Made by a program: the position numbers and the translations under genes. Shown in pieces: positions 8,186 through 17,144 of a stretch of DNA of 53,187 bases. Position 1 is the stretch's first letter, and every line of letters begins with the position of its first letter. The notes below the pieces were generated by a model. That model had not been told where the DNA came from. It did no database searches and saw nothing but the letters and a program-made list of their open reading frames with translations. This stretch comes from Synechocystis salina LEGE 00031 (GTDB taxonomy: Bacteria > Cyanobacteriota > Cyanobacteriia > Cyanobacteriales > Microcystaceae). The stretch lies in NCBI RefSeq assembly GCF_015207985.1, contig NZ_JADEVV010000028.1, positions 1 through 53,187 of the forward strand. The letters are read 5' to 3'.

Positions 8186-9466
8186 GTGAAGGAATTAATC
8201 GCCAAGCTTAAAGCCAAATTTAGCCACAAAGACGGTACTTTTGTGCGGAACCTCGGTTGGCTGGGGGGATCGGGGGCGATTATTCGGGTTTCCCGGTTGA
8301 TTGCAACGGTTATCCTAGCCCGGTTTTTGACCAAGGAAGATTACGGCCTGGCGGCGTTGGTGTTAACCACCAATGAGTTTGTGCGAGTTTTTACCCGTAA
8401 CGGGGTGGTCATTCGCCTGATCCAAACTGAAGCAGAGCGGCTGGAAGAGTTGGCCGAATCGGCCTACTGGCTCAATTGGCTGATGTTTATTGGGTTATTT
8501 ATGGTGCAATGTTTAGTGGCGTTCCCCATTGCTGCTTTTTACGACAATCAACGCCTAATTTTGCCCATCTGTGCCATGGCAGTGAACCTGCTCACCATTC
8601 CCCTGGGCATTATCCAAGCGGCCCTAATTCAGCGGGAAGGACGGTTTAAAATTATTGCCCTGGCGGAGTTAAGCCAAATTTCCAGCGACAATATCCTCTC
8701 CGCCATCTTTGCCCTGTTGGGGTTTGGTCTCTGGGCGATTATTTTGCCTAAAATTTTAGTAGCCCCCATTTGGGTTTACTTTATGCGCCGCTACCATCCT
8801 TGGCGACCCTCCAAAGGATTTCACCGTCATCACTGGGGGGATTTAATTGGCTTTGGCAAATCGGTGTTGGGGGTGGAACTGTTGAATACTCTGCGTAGTA
8901 ATTTGGATTACCTAATCATTGGCCGCTTTTTGAGCGTGGAGGCTTTGGGGGTTTACTATTTTGCGTTTAATGCTGGTCTAGGTATTAGTTTGGGCATTAT
9001 CACTTCCATTAAAGCGGCTCTACTCCCCCACCTGTGCGACGTGCGGGATAACTTGGCCCAGTTCCGGGCCCGCTATTGGCAGAGTCAAAAAACCATTGCC
9101 ATGGTGATTATTCCCTTTGTGCTTCTGCAAGCCAGTTTGGCTCCTTTTTATGTGCCCCTCGTTTTTGGCGATCGGTGGGCTGGAGCCATTCCTATTTTGA
9201 TGTTAATTTGTCTATCGGCCATTCCCCGACCCTTTGCCGATGCTGCTTCCCAATTATTGCTAGCGGTGGATAAGCCCCAATGGGACCTTTGGTGGAATTT
9301 AATTTTTACTACCCTTTTTGCTGGTTGTTTAATGTGGGGAGTGCAAGGGGGCAATGTGGGGGTGGCGATCGCCGTTTTGGCCAGTCATTGGCTCTGTTTA
9401 CCTCTATTTTCGCTTTGGGCCTCCCGCACAGTATTTCGACGTTTGGCTTTGGCCGGGGAAGTATAA
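8186..9466 (+). CDS. Wzx-type lipid-linked oligosaccharide flippase
   Basis: A MATE/MOP-superfamily membrane protein with roughly 12 hydrophobic spans, beginning with GGSGAIIRVSRLIATVILARFLTKEDYGLAAL, of which the ARFLTKEDYGL stretch is typical of Wzx/RfbX proteins. It flips the finished repeat unit across the inner membrane for polymerisation. The frame stays open upstream to ATG 8102 (454 residues). GTG 8186 is preferred: it has a purine-rich AGGGGAGAAG ribosome site just ahead, and the extra 28 residues do not look like a flippase N-terminus. It ends directly before the OPX gene, with no gap. Confidence 0.88.
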   Translation: MKELIAKLKAKFSHKDGTFVRNLGWLGGSGAIIRVSRLIATVILARFLTKEDYGLAALVLTTNEFVRVFTRNGVVIRLIQTEAERLEELAESAYWLNWLMFIGLFMVQCLVAFPIAAFYDNQRLILPICAMAVNLLTIPLGIIQAALIQREGRFKIIALAELSQISSDNILSAIFALLGFGLWAIILPKILVAPIWVYFMRRYHPWRPSKGFHRHHWGDLIGFGKSVLGVELLNTLRSNLDYLIIGRFLSVEALGVYYFAFNAGLGISLGIITSIKAALLPHLCDVRDNLAQFRARYWQSQKTIAMVIIPFVLLQASLAPFYVPLVFGDRWAGAIPILMLICLSAIPRPFADAASQLLLAVDKPQWDLWWNLIFTTLFAGCLMWGVQGGNVGVAIAVLASHWLCLPLFSLWASRTVFRRLALAGEV

Positions 9467-10534
9467 ATGATGGGGCGTTGGTTGCTTACTTTGGGATTAC
9501 TTGCACTGGGTTGGCAACAAGGGGTCTGGGCCCTGCCCTTTTCCCCAGGCGATCGCCTAGAAGTTTCCATTCCCAACGAAAAATATTTTGCCGGCGTTTA
9601 TGTGGTCAACCAGGCCGGGGCGATCGAAGTGCCTTTTTTGGGTCCTGTGGCCGTGGGGGGTCTAGAAAGTGCCGCGGTGGAGAAAAAACTCCATCAATTG
9701 CTAACCAATCAGGGTTATTTTCCCCCGGATAAACTCCAGCTATCAGTGCAGGTCCTGCAATGGGCGCCGGTACAGGTAACGGTGGCAGGGGACGTATTCC
9801 AGCCAGGGCGGGTACTAATTGAAAATCCTGGAGAACCCAGCAACGAAATTACAGTGCCCCCAGAAAGTCAGTCGGTGACGGGGGATTATCCCTTTTGGCG
9901 CTACGGCATTAACGCACTCCGGGCCGTGGGGGGCGTTTTACCCACAGCGGATGTGGCCAATATTGTGGTGCAACGGGGAGAGGAAGAAATTCCCCTAGAT
10001 CTGTCGGGAGTATTTACTGGGGATGCGGTGGCCGATATTCCCCTCATGGCTGGCGATCGCCTAGTGGTGCCCAGCGCTGGCCAGGTGCAACCGGCCTTGG
10101 CCCGTCCCTCTCAAATCACTCCCCCTGGTATTAAGGTATTTATTTCCAACCTCACCGTACCCGCCAATAGTAATGCCACCTCGGCAGTGGGGAACCAACA
10201 AGAAGGCATCACCTTTCCCTATGGGGCCCGCTTTAGTCAAGCAGTGGTGGCGGCCAACTGTGTGGGGGGTACTGTCAATGTCAACGCTGATCGCCGGGCT
10301 ATTTTGGTGCGGGTGGATACGGCCAGTGGAGCAACCCTGGTCACCGAAAAACCGGTGGAAGAATTGGTGCGTAATTCCCACAGCAACACAGACAATCCCC
10401 TGCTCATGCCAAGGGACGCCATTGCTTGTTACGATTCCGGTATGACCAACACTAGGGATATTTTCCGCTCCATCACTGATTTCCTCAGTCCCCTAGACCC
10501 CTTTTTGATTTTCCGTAATCTTTTCTTCCGTTAG
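9467..10534 (+). CDS. Polysaccharide export protein, OPX (Wza-like)
   Basis: A 355-residue secreted protein. A signal peptide (residues about 2-22, ending near VWA) is followed by the polysaccharide export domain: FSPGDRLEVSIPNEKYFAGVYVVNQAGAIEVPFLG, split here only by description. A SLBB-like unit follows (PVQVTVAGDVFQPGRV). There is no lipobox Cys, unlike E. coli Wza, which is common among cyanobacterial OPX proteins. It should form the periplasmic/outer-membrane exit for EPS together with the PCP protein encoded next. A hydrophobic tail (PFLIFRNLFF) may touch the outer membrane. ATG 9467 directly follows the flippase stop; ATG 9470 is equally possible. Confidence 0.87.
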   Translation: MMGRWLLTLGLLALGWQQGVWALPFSPGDRLEVSIPNEKYFAGVYVVNQAGAIEVPFLGPVAVGGLESAAVEKKLHQLLTNQGYFPPDKLQLSVQVLQWAPVQVTVAGDVFQPGRVLIENPGEPSNEITVPPESQSVTGDYPFWRYGINALRAVGGVLPTADVANIVVQRGEEEIPLDLSGVFTGDAVADIPLMAGDRLVVPSAGQVQPALARPSQITPPGIKVFISNLTVPANSNATSAVGNQQEGITFPYGARFSQAVVAANCVGGTVNVNADRRAILVRVDTASGATLVTEKPVEELVRNSHSNTDNPLLMPRDAIACYDSGMTNTRDIFRSITDFLSPLDPFLIFRNLFFR

Positions 10535-10565
10535 GGGTTTTAACTACACCGTTAGGTTAATCGCT

Positions 10566-12092
10566 ATGGCCACCACTTCCTCCTCCCCAACTAAGGACCG
10601 GTTTCCCAACGGTAATGAATCTGAAGCCCTTAACTCCCCCGAAGATGGTGCCATGGACAATGTTGAAGTAGGGGAAATGGATGGAGAAGAGGACATCGCA
10701 ACAATTAAACCAAGATTAAACTTGCCTTTGGGGCGCATTGCTAAATATTTAACTTTGGCAGTGGGGGCCAATACATTACTGTGGGCGGGAACGTTAAGTT
10801 ACCTGAAGCACACCGCTCCCACCTACACCAGTGAATTAGTGGTGCATGTCGCTGGTAATGCCCTGGGGGTAAACCTCAACCTCCCCGACGTGGGCCAGGC
10901 GGCCACTTCCACCACCTCCGCCTTTGGCAGTTCTTCCGACCCAAGGGAAAATTACAAATTACTAGCCCTGGGGGATACGGTGATTCAAGAAGCGGCGGCC
11001 AGTGTGAGCATAGAAGTTGAAGAATTTGGTGAGCCGAAAATTATCCTCATTCCCAACACCACCACCATCCGCATTTCCCAATCGGGCCCAAGTCCCAAAA
11101 TTGCCCAACGCAAAGCCCTTAGTCTGTACCAAACCCTAGAAAGACGGCTTAATACCCTCAGGCAAATTGAACAAGAAAAACGGGATGGGGCTATTACTTC
11201 TGCCCTGGAGGATTCCCAAAACAAACTTACCCAGGCCCAAGCCCAGTTATCAAACTATAAAGCCCAGTCTGGCTTGAGTTCTTCCCAACAGGTGACTAAT
11301 TTGATCAGCACCATCGAGACTCTCCGCAAACAACGGGCGGAAAAGGTGGCCCAAAGTCAACAAATTGGCGATCGCCTACAAAGTTTGACCTTAGCGGTGC
11401 AGTTAGCGCCGGAACAGGCTCCCACGGTGTTGGCCCTGCAAACAGACCAATATTTTCAGAAAAGCTTGCAGGAATATACCACCACCAGCACAGAGTTAAA
11501 TGCTCTGTTGGAAGAGCGGGGGCCCAACTATCCCGATGTAGTGCAACTCAAACAAAAGCAAGGGGCAGCCCTGGCCACAGTACTAGAACGGGGCAAAGCT
11601 CTGTTGGGTAAGGCCATTACCCTGGAGGAGATTGAACGGTTAAATTTGGACAATAGTAACGAGTCCGGTGTGAAGCGGGGGGAACTCTTTCAACAACTAA
11701 TTACCCTCCAGGCTGAGTATGAGGGCATTAGGGCGGAGGTGGATGCGTTAACCCAACAGGTGAGCGAGCTAGAAGCTCGGCTGAAAATTATGGTGCAAAA
11801 GGAATCAGTGCTGGAAAACTATCTCCGTAAAGTGCAAATAGCAGAGGCCATTTTTACTTCCACCCTGGCCAAGGCCGATTTGGGCAAAAGTGACCCTTTT
11901 GGTTCCTTTCCCCTCATGCAATTGGTGGAACCTCCCACCTTGCCCGATACCCCCTCCGCTCCCAAAACTAAGCTGGTTCTGGCCGGGGCGGCGATCGGCT
12001 CTGTTCTGGTTACCTTCGGCCTGACATTACTGTGGTGGCGCAACACAATTTTAGTAGTACTGACCAAAATTTCTCGCCAAATCCTCGCGTGA
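10566..12092 (+). CDS. Polysaccharide co-polymerase (Wzz/PCP) without kinase domain
   Basis: A 508-residue inner-membrane protein. An acidic N-terminus of about 55 residues precedes a first membrane helix (YLTLAVGANTLLWAGTL). A large periplasmic region follows with long coiled coils (residues about 200-420). The second helix is near the C-terminus (LVLAGAAIGSVLVTFGLTLLWW). Before it lies the PCP hallmark Pro-rich stretch VEPPTLPDTPSAPKTK. No Walker motifs or Tyr-rich tail are present, so this is a PCP without the Wzc autokinase. It controls chain length and links polymerisation to OPX export. The acidic N-terminal extension is unusual. It overlaps the next gene by GTGA. Confidence 0.88.
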   Translation: MATTSSSPTKDRFPNGNESEALNSPEDGAMDNVEVGEMDGEEDIATIKPRLNLPLGRIAKYLTLAVGANTLLWAGTLSYLKHTAPTYTSELVVHVAGNALGVNLNLPDVGQAATSTTSAFGSSSDPRENYKLLALGDTVIQEAAASVSIEVEEFGEPKIILIPNTTTIRISQSGPSPKIAQRKALSLYQTLERRLNTLRQIEQEKRDGAITSALEDSQNKLTQAQAQLSNYKAQSGLSSSQQVTNLISTIETLRKQRAEKVAQSQQIGDRLQSLTLAVQLAPEQAPTVLALQTDQYFQKSLQEYTTTSTELNALLEERGPNYPDVVQLKQKQGAALATVLERGKALLGKAITLEEIERLNLDNSNESGVKRGELFQQLITLQAEYEGIRAEVDALTQQVSELEARLKIMVQKESVLENYLRKVQIAEAIFTSTLAKADLGKSDPFGSFPLMQLVEPPTLPDTPSAPKTKLVLAGAAIGSVLVTFGLTLLWWRNTILVVLTKISRQILA

Positions 12093-13360
12093 ACGATCCC
12101 ATCAAGCCCGAAAATTTTCCCGAACGGCTGGTTTGGTACAGCATGGTCTATATCTATGGCTTTTACCTCCTGGGGGCCATCTACATTGTCGGGTCGGTGT
12201 TGGGGGTAATTCTGGGACTATACGTAGGGCTGAAATGGTGGTTGCAAACGGAAGCCACCCCGGAAGCGGAAAAAATTAAAATCCATTGGCTAATCTGGGT
12301 TTGGATCATTGGCATGGCCATGATGCAGATGGCCCTGATAATTGGGCATTTGGATTTTGACCTGCCCACAAGCACCATTATTAAGTCCTCCATTGGCTGG
12401 CTCAAGGGATGGGCGGCCCTAGCCTTGTATCCCCTGGCGGGCTGTTTACCCATTCGGCCCCGACTGATTTACCGAGCCGTTTGTGTGATCTGTTTGCAAA
12501 CCCTGCTCATTTCTCCCCTACTAATCATTGCGCCCCTACTCCATTTCCCCGAAATTCTCTATGTTTCTCCCCTCAAAGCGGTGGGAGGCCCAGGCACAAC
12601 TTTTTTTGATGTTTCTTTTTACGAAGTGGATTTTGACGGTTCCATTCGCCAACGATTGTTTACCCCCTGGGGGCCGGCGTTGGGCTTTGTGGCTAATATC
12701 TATTTTGTGCTCGCTCTCAAGGAGAAAAATAAAAAATGGCGTTGGTTTGGCATTATCGGTTCCCTCTACCTGGCCCAAATTTGTAAGTCCCGCTTGGCGA
12801 TCGTTTCCCTGATTTTGACCCCTATTTTCACCTTTTGCCTGGCCCGTCTCAGTCGTCCCTTTACCCTCATGGTGTTGGGCATAGGGAGTACCATTACCGG
12901 CATCATGGCGCCCTGGTTATTCAACTTATTAGATACCGTAATGCGAAAATTCACCGAGGCCCGGTCGGAATCTAGCCGAGTCCGCACCACCTTGAAGCAA
13001 ATTGCCGGTTATCGCTGGGAAACGGAAGCTCCCATTTGGGGCCATGGCATTGTGGAATCGGGACCCCACGTGGTGGAATATATGCCCATTGGCTCCCACC
13101 ATACTTGGTATGGTTTGTTATTTGTCAAGGGCATTGTTGGTTTCTATGCTTTGGCCATTCCCATGGTTCTTAGTCTTTTTTTGTTGCTAATTAAGGCTCA
13201 ACGCTATGCAGTAGCGGAGGCGGGATTGGCAGTATTATTTATTCTTTTTCTCTACACCTTTGGGGAAAATTTAGAAATCCTCGCCTATCTTTATTGGCCT
13301 GGTCTAATTATCATGGGACTGGGTTTTTATGCTTCTGGCGATCGCCCAGATTATCAATAA
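12089..13360 (+). CDS. Wzy-like EPS polymerase / O-antigen ligase-type membrane protein
   Basis: A polytopic membrane protein of 423 residues with about ten hydrophobic segments. A large loop contains the Wzy_C/O-antigen-ligase region (SRLAIVSLIL; later GHGIVESGPHVVEYMPIGSHHTWYG), and the paired His residues resemble ligase/polymerase active-site loops. It most likely joins lipid-linked repeat units into the EPS chain on the outer face of the inner membrane. The open frame extends to ATG 12032, 61 bases inside the PCP gene. The GTG at 12089 is preferred because it forms a 4-base GTGA coupling with the PCP stop, like the ATGA coupling earlier in the operon. It is the last gene of the operon and converges with the NACHT gene 15 bases away. 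Confidence 0.85.
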   Translation: MNDPIKPENFPERLVWYSMVYIYGFYLLGAIYIVGSVLGVILGLYVGLKWWLQTEATPEAEKIKIHWLIWVWIIGMAMMQMALIIGHLDFDLPTSTIIKSSIGWLKGWAALALYPLAGCLPIRPRLIYRAVCVICLQTLLISPLLIIAPLLHFPEILYVSPLKAVGGPGTTFFDVSFYEVDFDGSIRQRLFTPWGPALGFVANIYFVLALKEKNKKWRWFGIIGSLYLAQICKSRLAIVSLILTPIFTFCLARLSRPFTLMVLGIGSTITGIMAPWLFNLLDTVMRKFTEARSESSRVRTTLKQIAGYRWETEAPIWGHGIVESGPHVVEYMPIGSHHTWYGLLFVKGIVGFYALAIPMVLSLFLLLIKAQRYAVAEAGLAVLFILFLYTFGENLEILAYLYWPGLIIMGLGFYASGDRPDYQ

Positions 13361-13375
13361 GTCAATGTCAACTAG

Positions 13376-15742
13376 CTAAGGTAAGTTGCCAGAAATTGAT
13401 GGTGCATAGGTCAAGAGATTATTTTCCAGTTCTGCCTGCACAGTGGGGCTAACGTAACAACCACTGTGGAGACATTTATGGAAAAAAACTAGCCCATGGT
13501 AGTATTGCCGCAAAAGATTACTTTGGCTGGGGCTTAGTTCAGCTACACAACCAAGCTGATGATGTTGACACACGATGGTTTTCATCCCCCGGTACCAATC
13601 TGGCCCCTGCATTCGCCACCATTGCAACAAGGAAGATTTCTCTTCCATGGGGGAAGGTAGTTGCTCTTTGCAAATTTGTAACGCTTTCGTCAAGGCAGGA
13701 GTGAGGGAAAATTTTCTTTCAATATCAAGGGCAAAACCAAGGTTTAAATACTGTTCAAAAGTAGGATTTTGGGCGAGGGACTGGGCTAAGGAGAGAATGC
13801 GGATCAATTGTAAATCTAGGGAAATTTCTTCGTGGGGATTTTCGCTCAAACTCCGGTCTAGACGGGTAGCTAAATTAAGTCCAAAATCGTAGAGAATGCC
13901 CAAATAAAAAGCCCTAATGGCCACTGGTTTATGGTTAGTTTGGAGCAATTTACTTTTGGTATCTAAATATTTTATTACAGCAATTAAACCATCATCACTG
14001 GCTACTAGGCGATCGATCTCGAATTTCAGTTGCAGTAAAAAATCATCCGCTAGGGGAACAAGGGAAATCGCCAGAGCAATAACTTCCTGCCAATGGGGAT
14101 CGGTGAGCCGTTGGGCAATAATTTCTGGGTCATTAACGACGGAATCTGCAATGGCTAATTTTTTGCGAAAAACCCACTGTTGAGCCGTTAGGTATTCCTG
14201 AAAAATGACATGGGAAAAGCAATACACTGCCTTGGCTTGCTCCACCAAAAGCCCATGTTGCACTTGAATAGCTCGTAGGACATTTTCGCTTTTGAGCCAC
14301 AGCAAATCTCCACTAATGGGGGCGCTGGCAATGCTAGCTAAATATTGTTGAATAATTAATAAAACTTGATCTTTTTCAAAATAAAAATAACCCTGCGCAA
14401 ACATGCGGGCAGCTATTTCTGATAATAGTTTTAACTTTTGGAGCAGAGTTAACTCGTTATAGCCATAGTCTGTTTGAAATGCCTGGGAGCGGGAACCCCG
14501 GTTAAGCAGAACGTTTAGCCCTTCTTTATACAGTTTGGCGGGTTTACTGGGCAGTTGAGTCCTTTCTTGGAAAGCACAGCAAATTAACTCTAGTAAGAGG
14601 GGCGTTTTGGCTAGTTCGAGGACAAAGCGATTTTCTGGTCGTCGAAGATGGGCTAATAACTGGTCGCTTTTGCTAATTTTACCATTGTCTTCAGGGACAC
14701 CGGACTGGTTAAACCAATTGTCAATATAGGATCTAATTTGTTGCTCATTGGCATTGGCAACTTCCAGGTATGTAAAACCAGTAAAAAAATAATTTTGAGC
14801 AGCAATGCGGGAAGTAATTAAGATATTATTGTTCGGAAAAGATTGCACAAACTCCTGGATTTTTTGCAGAAATTTTTCACTGGTTTTGCGGGGAATTTCA
14901 TCCAATGCGTCCAACAGTAACCAGAATTTGCCCTGTTGCAGTAACTCAGTTTGTAGCTCCGGAGTAATCTCTTCGATCGCCAATAGGGTTTGGAGGTAAT
15001 CTGCCACACTCCAATCTGGTTCATGCTGTTGGTAGCGTTCAATGTCCCGCAGGGGGATGAAAACGGGGATATGATCGGGCTGAATTTGGCTGTTGTAACA
15101 CTGTAGAGCTAGGTACTTCAACAAGGTAGTTTTGCCGGAGCCGGGCCGGCCCAAAATGACCAAATGTCCATGGTGGTCGATGGCCTCCTGAATGGATAAA
15201 CCGATGGGCTGGGGCTGGGTCACACCTTGGAGTAAAGACCCTTGTAAATCGTCCACCTCCAACCATTGTTGGTGGCTAAGGTGGGGCAACAAACTCAGAT
15301 CGGTGTAAATGTCGTCTAAGGCAAACTGCTGAGTCAAATTAAAAGAAGATTGCACCCTGCTGTACTGTTTACAGAACTGGTGCCTCAACTTAGCTTTGAC
15401 TGCTAAATAAGTTTCCTCCAAGCTTGGTGGGGGCTGGGACTCGGTGGCTTCCATAACCGGGCGATCGCCTTCCTCGGTGACAACGCCATCATTCCCAATG
15501 TCAGGGTCGTCGTCCCCCTGGGGAAGGTCCGCAATTTCTTCCCAATCCAAGCCCAACTGGAAGCATAGTTCCATAAAAATGTAACGCTCCACTGGCCGCC
15601 CGCTGAGAAACTTCCAGACCGAATTACGGGTGGAAAGTCCGGCTTCAGTGGCCAAATAGGCTTGGGTCCAGCCCCGCCTGGTCATGGCCTGCTTTGCCCT
15701 GGCCTGACCGCTAGACGAAGACTTGAGGGAGCGTTTGCTCAT
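13376..15742 (-). CDS. HTH-NACHT STAND ATPase, probable EPS regulator
   Basis: A 788-residue signalling ATPase. Residues about 12-75 resemble a phage-type helix-turn-helix (QAMTRRGWTQAYLATEAGLS). A linker with an acidic, Pro-rich part follows. The NACHT module has Walker A GRPGSGKTT (residues about 198-206) and Walker B LLLDALDEIP (about 275-284). The rest is a helical C-terminal half with no evident WD40, TPR or LRR sensor repeats. STAND proteins switch on nucleotide-driven oligomerisation. The same core occurs in bacterial NACHT antiphage proteins. Its setting, 96 bases after a response regulator gene and inside an EPS locus, favours a transcriptional regulator of EPS genes. ATG 15742 is preferred to the TTG at 15769. 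Confidence 0.85.
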   Translation of the reverse strand: MSKRSLKSSSSGQARAKQAMTRRGWTQAYLATEAGLSTRNSVWKFLSGRPVERYIFMELCFQLGLDWEEIADLPQGDDDPDIGNDGVVTEEGDRPVMEATESQPPPSLEETYLAVKAKLRHQFCKQYSRVQSSFNLTQQFALDDIYTDLSLLPHLSHQQWLEVDDLQGSLLQGVTQPQPIGLSIQEAIDHHGHLVILGRPGSGKTTLLKYLALQCYNSQIQPDHIPVFIPLRDIERYQQHEPDWSVADYLQTLLAIEEITPELQTELLQQGKFWLLLDALDEIPRKTSEKFLQKIQEFVQSFPNNNILITSRIAAQNYFFTGFTYLEVANANEQQIRSYIDNWFNQSGVPEDNGKISKSDQLLAHLRRPENRFVLELAKTPLLLELICCAFQERTQLPSKPAKLYKEGLNVLLNRGSRSQAFQTDYGYNELTLLQKLKLLSEIAARMFAQGYFYFEKDQVLLIIQQYLASIASAPISGDLLWLKSENVLRAIQVQHGLLVEQAKAVYCFSHVIFQEYLTAQQWVFRKKLAIADSVVNDPEIIAQRLTDPHWQEVIALAISLVPLADDFLLQLKFEIDRLVASDDGLIAVIKYLDTKSKLLQTNHKPVAIRAFYLGILYDFGLNLATRLDRSLSENPHEEISLDLQLIRILSLAQSLAQNPTFEQYLNLGFALDIERKFSLTPALTKALQICKEQLPSPMEEKSSLLQWWRMQGPDWYRGMKTIVCQHHQLGCVAELSPSQSNLLRQYYHGLVFFHKCLHSGCYVSPTVQAELENNLLTYAPSISGNLP

Positions 15743-15838
15743 GAATTTTTCCACAACAACAGTTAGCAAACAAAAACGCCATTACCCCACCACTATCAAC
15801 TCGGCTGCAGGGGGGAGGGGGCGGTCGGCTATCCTTTA

Positions 15839-16771
15839 TTATCCATCGATTTCCTGGAGTAGGAATCCCAGAAGATGGGAAAGATTTTCTATTTGTTGGG
15901 GAATTTCTACTTCTGCAAGATCAAGATCCGATCGCCATTGGATAATCACTCGTCCTAGGGGCTGACCCCGCCAAGCAACGGGCTGGACCGCCGTGGGAAA
16001 TAGGGCCATGGAAGGCAACTTGGTTGACCAATGGTTCTTTGCCGGGGGAGTCACACCGGCTTTAAACACAATGCCTCCATCTATTTGCAGGGAAACTAAG
16101 GCGGCAAAGTCATCATTAATGGCGGTGAAATCAATCCCCATAGACTCCACTTCCGGATCGATAACCACGAAGGGAATGGCATCGGCGATCGATGTCACCA
16201 GCACAATGCGCAATCCGTTGAAAAGTTTTAATGCCCCTGTGAGCATGGTGTTGAGGTAATTTTGGTTAGGACTAGTCTGGGCCAAAGACCGCCAATTTTC
16301 TTGCCAGAAACTATCCCAGCTCCTACGGGAAACCAACTCCTTTTGGGTTGCTTCTACTTCGTTGAACAAGGATTTGACATTAATTAGTTGATGAATGCGA
16401 CGACGGAAAGAAGACCAATGGATCGGCTTATTGATGTAGTCCGTTGCTCCGGCCGTAAAGGCTTTATCAATGGATTCTTGATCATCCAAAAAAGTGATCA
16501 TTAAAATGGGTACTTTATCCCCTCCAGGCAGAAGACGGATTTGCTCGCAACAGGTGAAACCGTCCATACCGGGCATAATCGCATCCAACAGTACAATGTC
16601 CGGCTGTAACTGGATAAATTTATCGAGGCACTCCTGACCGTTAGTGGCTTCCGCCAGCCCATAATTATCTTCTTTAAGGGCCATCAACAGTAGCGATCGG
16701 GTGACTCTATCGTCTTCAACCACAAGAACCTTAAAAGTGCGTTGCCCACCAGCCAGATCATCAGACAACAT
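15839..16771 (-). CDS. Response regulator with non-DNA-binding C-terminal domain
   Basis: A 310-residue protein. The receiver domain (residues about 12-130) is complete: acidic pair Glu19-Asp20-Asp21, phospho-acceptor Asp63 in LLDAIMPGMDG, Thr93, and Lys115 in INKP. A helical linker follows (about 130-165). The C-terminal alpha/beta domain (FNGLRIVLVTSIADAIPFV...) looks GAF-like or V4R-like, and I see no HTH or output enzyme motif. It is therefore likely to pass its signal by protein contact. The natural candidate is the NACHT STAND protein encoded next in the same direction. No histidine kinase lies beside it; the MASE1 hybrid kinase at 37595 is one possible partner but is unlinked. Confidence 0.85.
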   Translation of the reverse strand: MLSDDLAGGQRTFKVLVVEDDRVTRSLLLMALKEDNYGLAEATNGQECLDKFIQLQPDIVLLDAIMPGMDGFTCCEQIRLLPGGDKVPILMITFLDDQESIDKAFTAGATDYINKPIHWSSFRRRIHQLINVKSLFNEVEATQKELVSRRSWDSFWQENWRSLAQTSPNQNYLNTMLTGALKLFNGLRIVLVTSIADAIPFVVIDPEVESMGIDFTAINDDFAALVSLQIDGGIVFKAGVTPPAKNHWSTKLPSMALFPTAVQPVAWRGQPLGRVIIQWRSDLDLAEVEIPQQIENLSHLLGFLLQEIDG

Positions 16772-17144
16772 TATTGTGAATAAACCCTAAATTAACGAGA
16801 GATGATTGGGACCACTGCTTGCCTAAAGAAAAAATCCCACTATTGCCTGATTTTTCGGGAAAATAAAGCCCCACAGACCACCAAAAATAGTTTCCGTGCT
16901 GAGGAGGAGTGGTTTTGTCTTCGTTTCCTGCACGGGTTCGGCCCGGTAAACGGTGAGATAGGCTTGACGTACAAACTTCATTCTAACTATTTTGGGCAGG
17001 GCATTTCACCCCATTGGGTTAGACGTTTGGAACCGATTAATCAGAAGTTAGACAAATTTACCCTGAAGTTAAACATTGGCGTCAACAGAAACGTAGATCC
17101 TCGTCCTCCATCATGGGAGTTATGGAAAACGTTTCGCCCCGAGG
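16772..17144. other. Divergent 373-base intergenic region holding EPS promoter copy 2
   Basis: This gap separates the leftward response-regulator gene from the rightward GT2 gene. The part near 17018-17114 holds the conserved octamer array. A more classical promoter pair, TTGACG (16964-16969) with TATTTT (16988-16993) at an 18-base spacing, points rightward and would read across the array. On the response-regulator side I see no octamer copy. An open frame of 149 codons crosses the region (16802-17251) but has no recognisable protein features and overlaps the GT2 start, so I treat the gap as regulatory. Confidence 0.6.
17018..17114 (+). promoter_or_regulatory. EPS promoter element, copy 2 (upstream of GT2)
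   Basis: GTTAAACA (17068-17075), CGTCAACA (17080-17087) and CGTAGATC (17092-17099) stand at exact 12-bp steps. The -10-like CATCAT (17109-17114) starts 17 bp after the start of the last octamer. Extra GTTAGAC boxes lie at 17018 and 17047. The 12-base GAAGTTAGACAA at 17045-17056 is identical to that in copy 1, where it sits one base closer to the array. The predicted transcript start is about 17121, shortly before ATG 17145. Confidence 0.7.

Noticed and set aside
13376-15742. NACHT gene as an antiphage defence gene
   Set aside because: The NACHT core is shared with defence proteins, but the HTH and the response-regulator/EPS setting fit regulation better. Kept as an alternative, not called.
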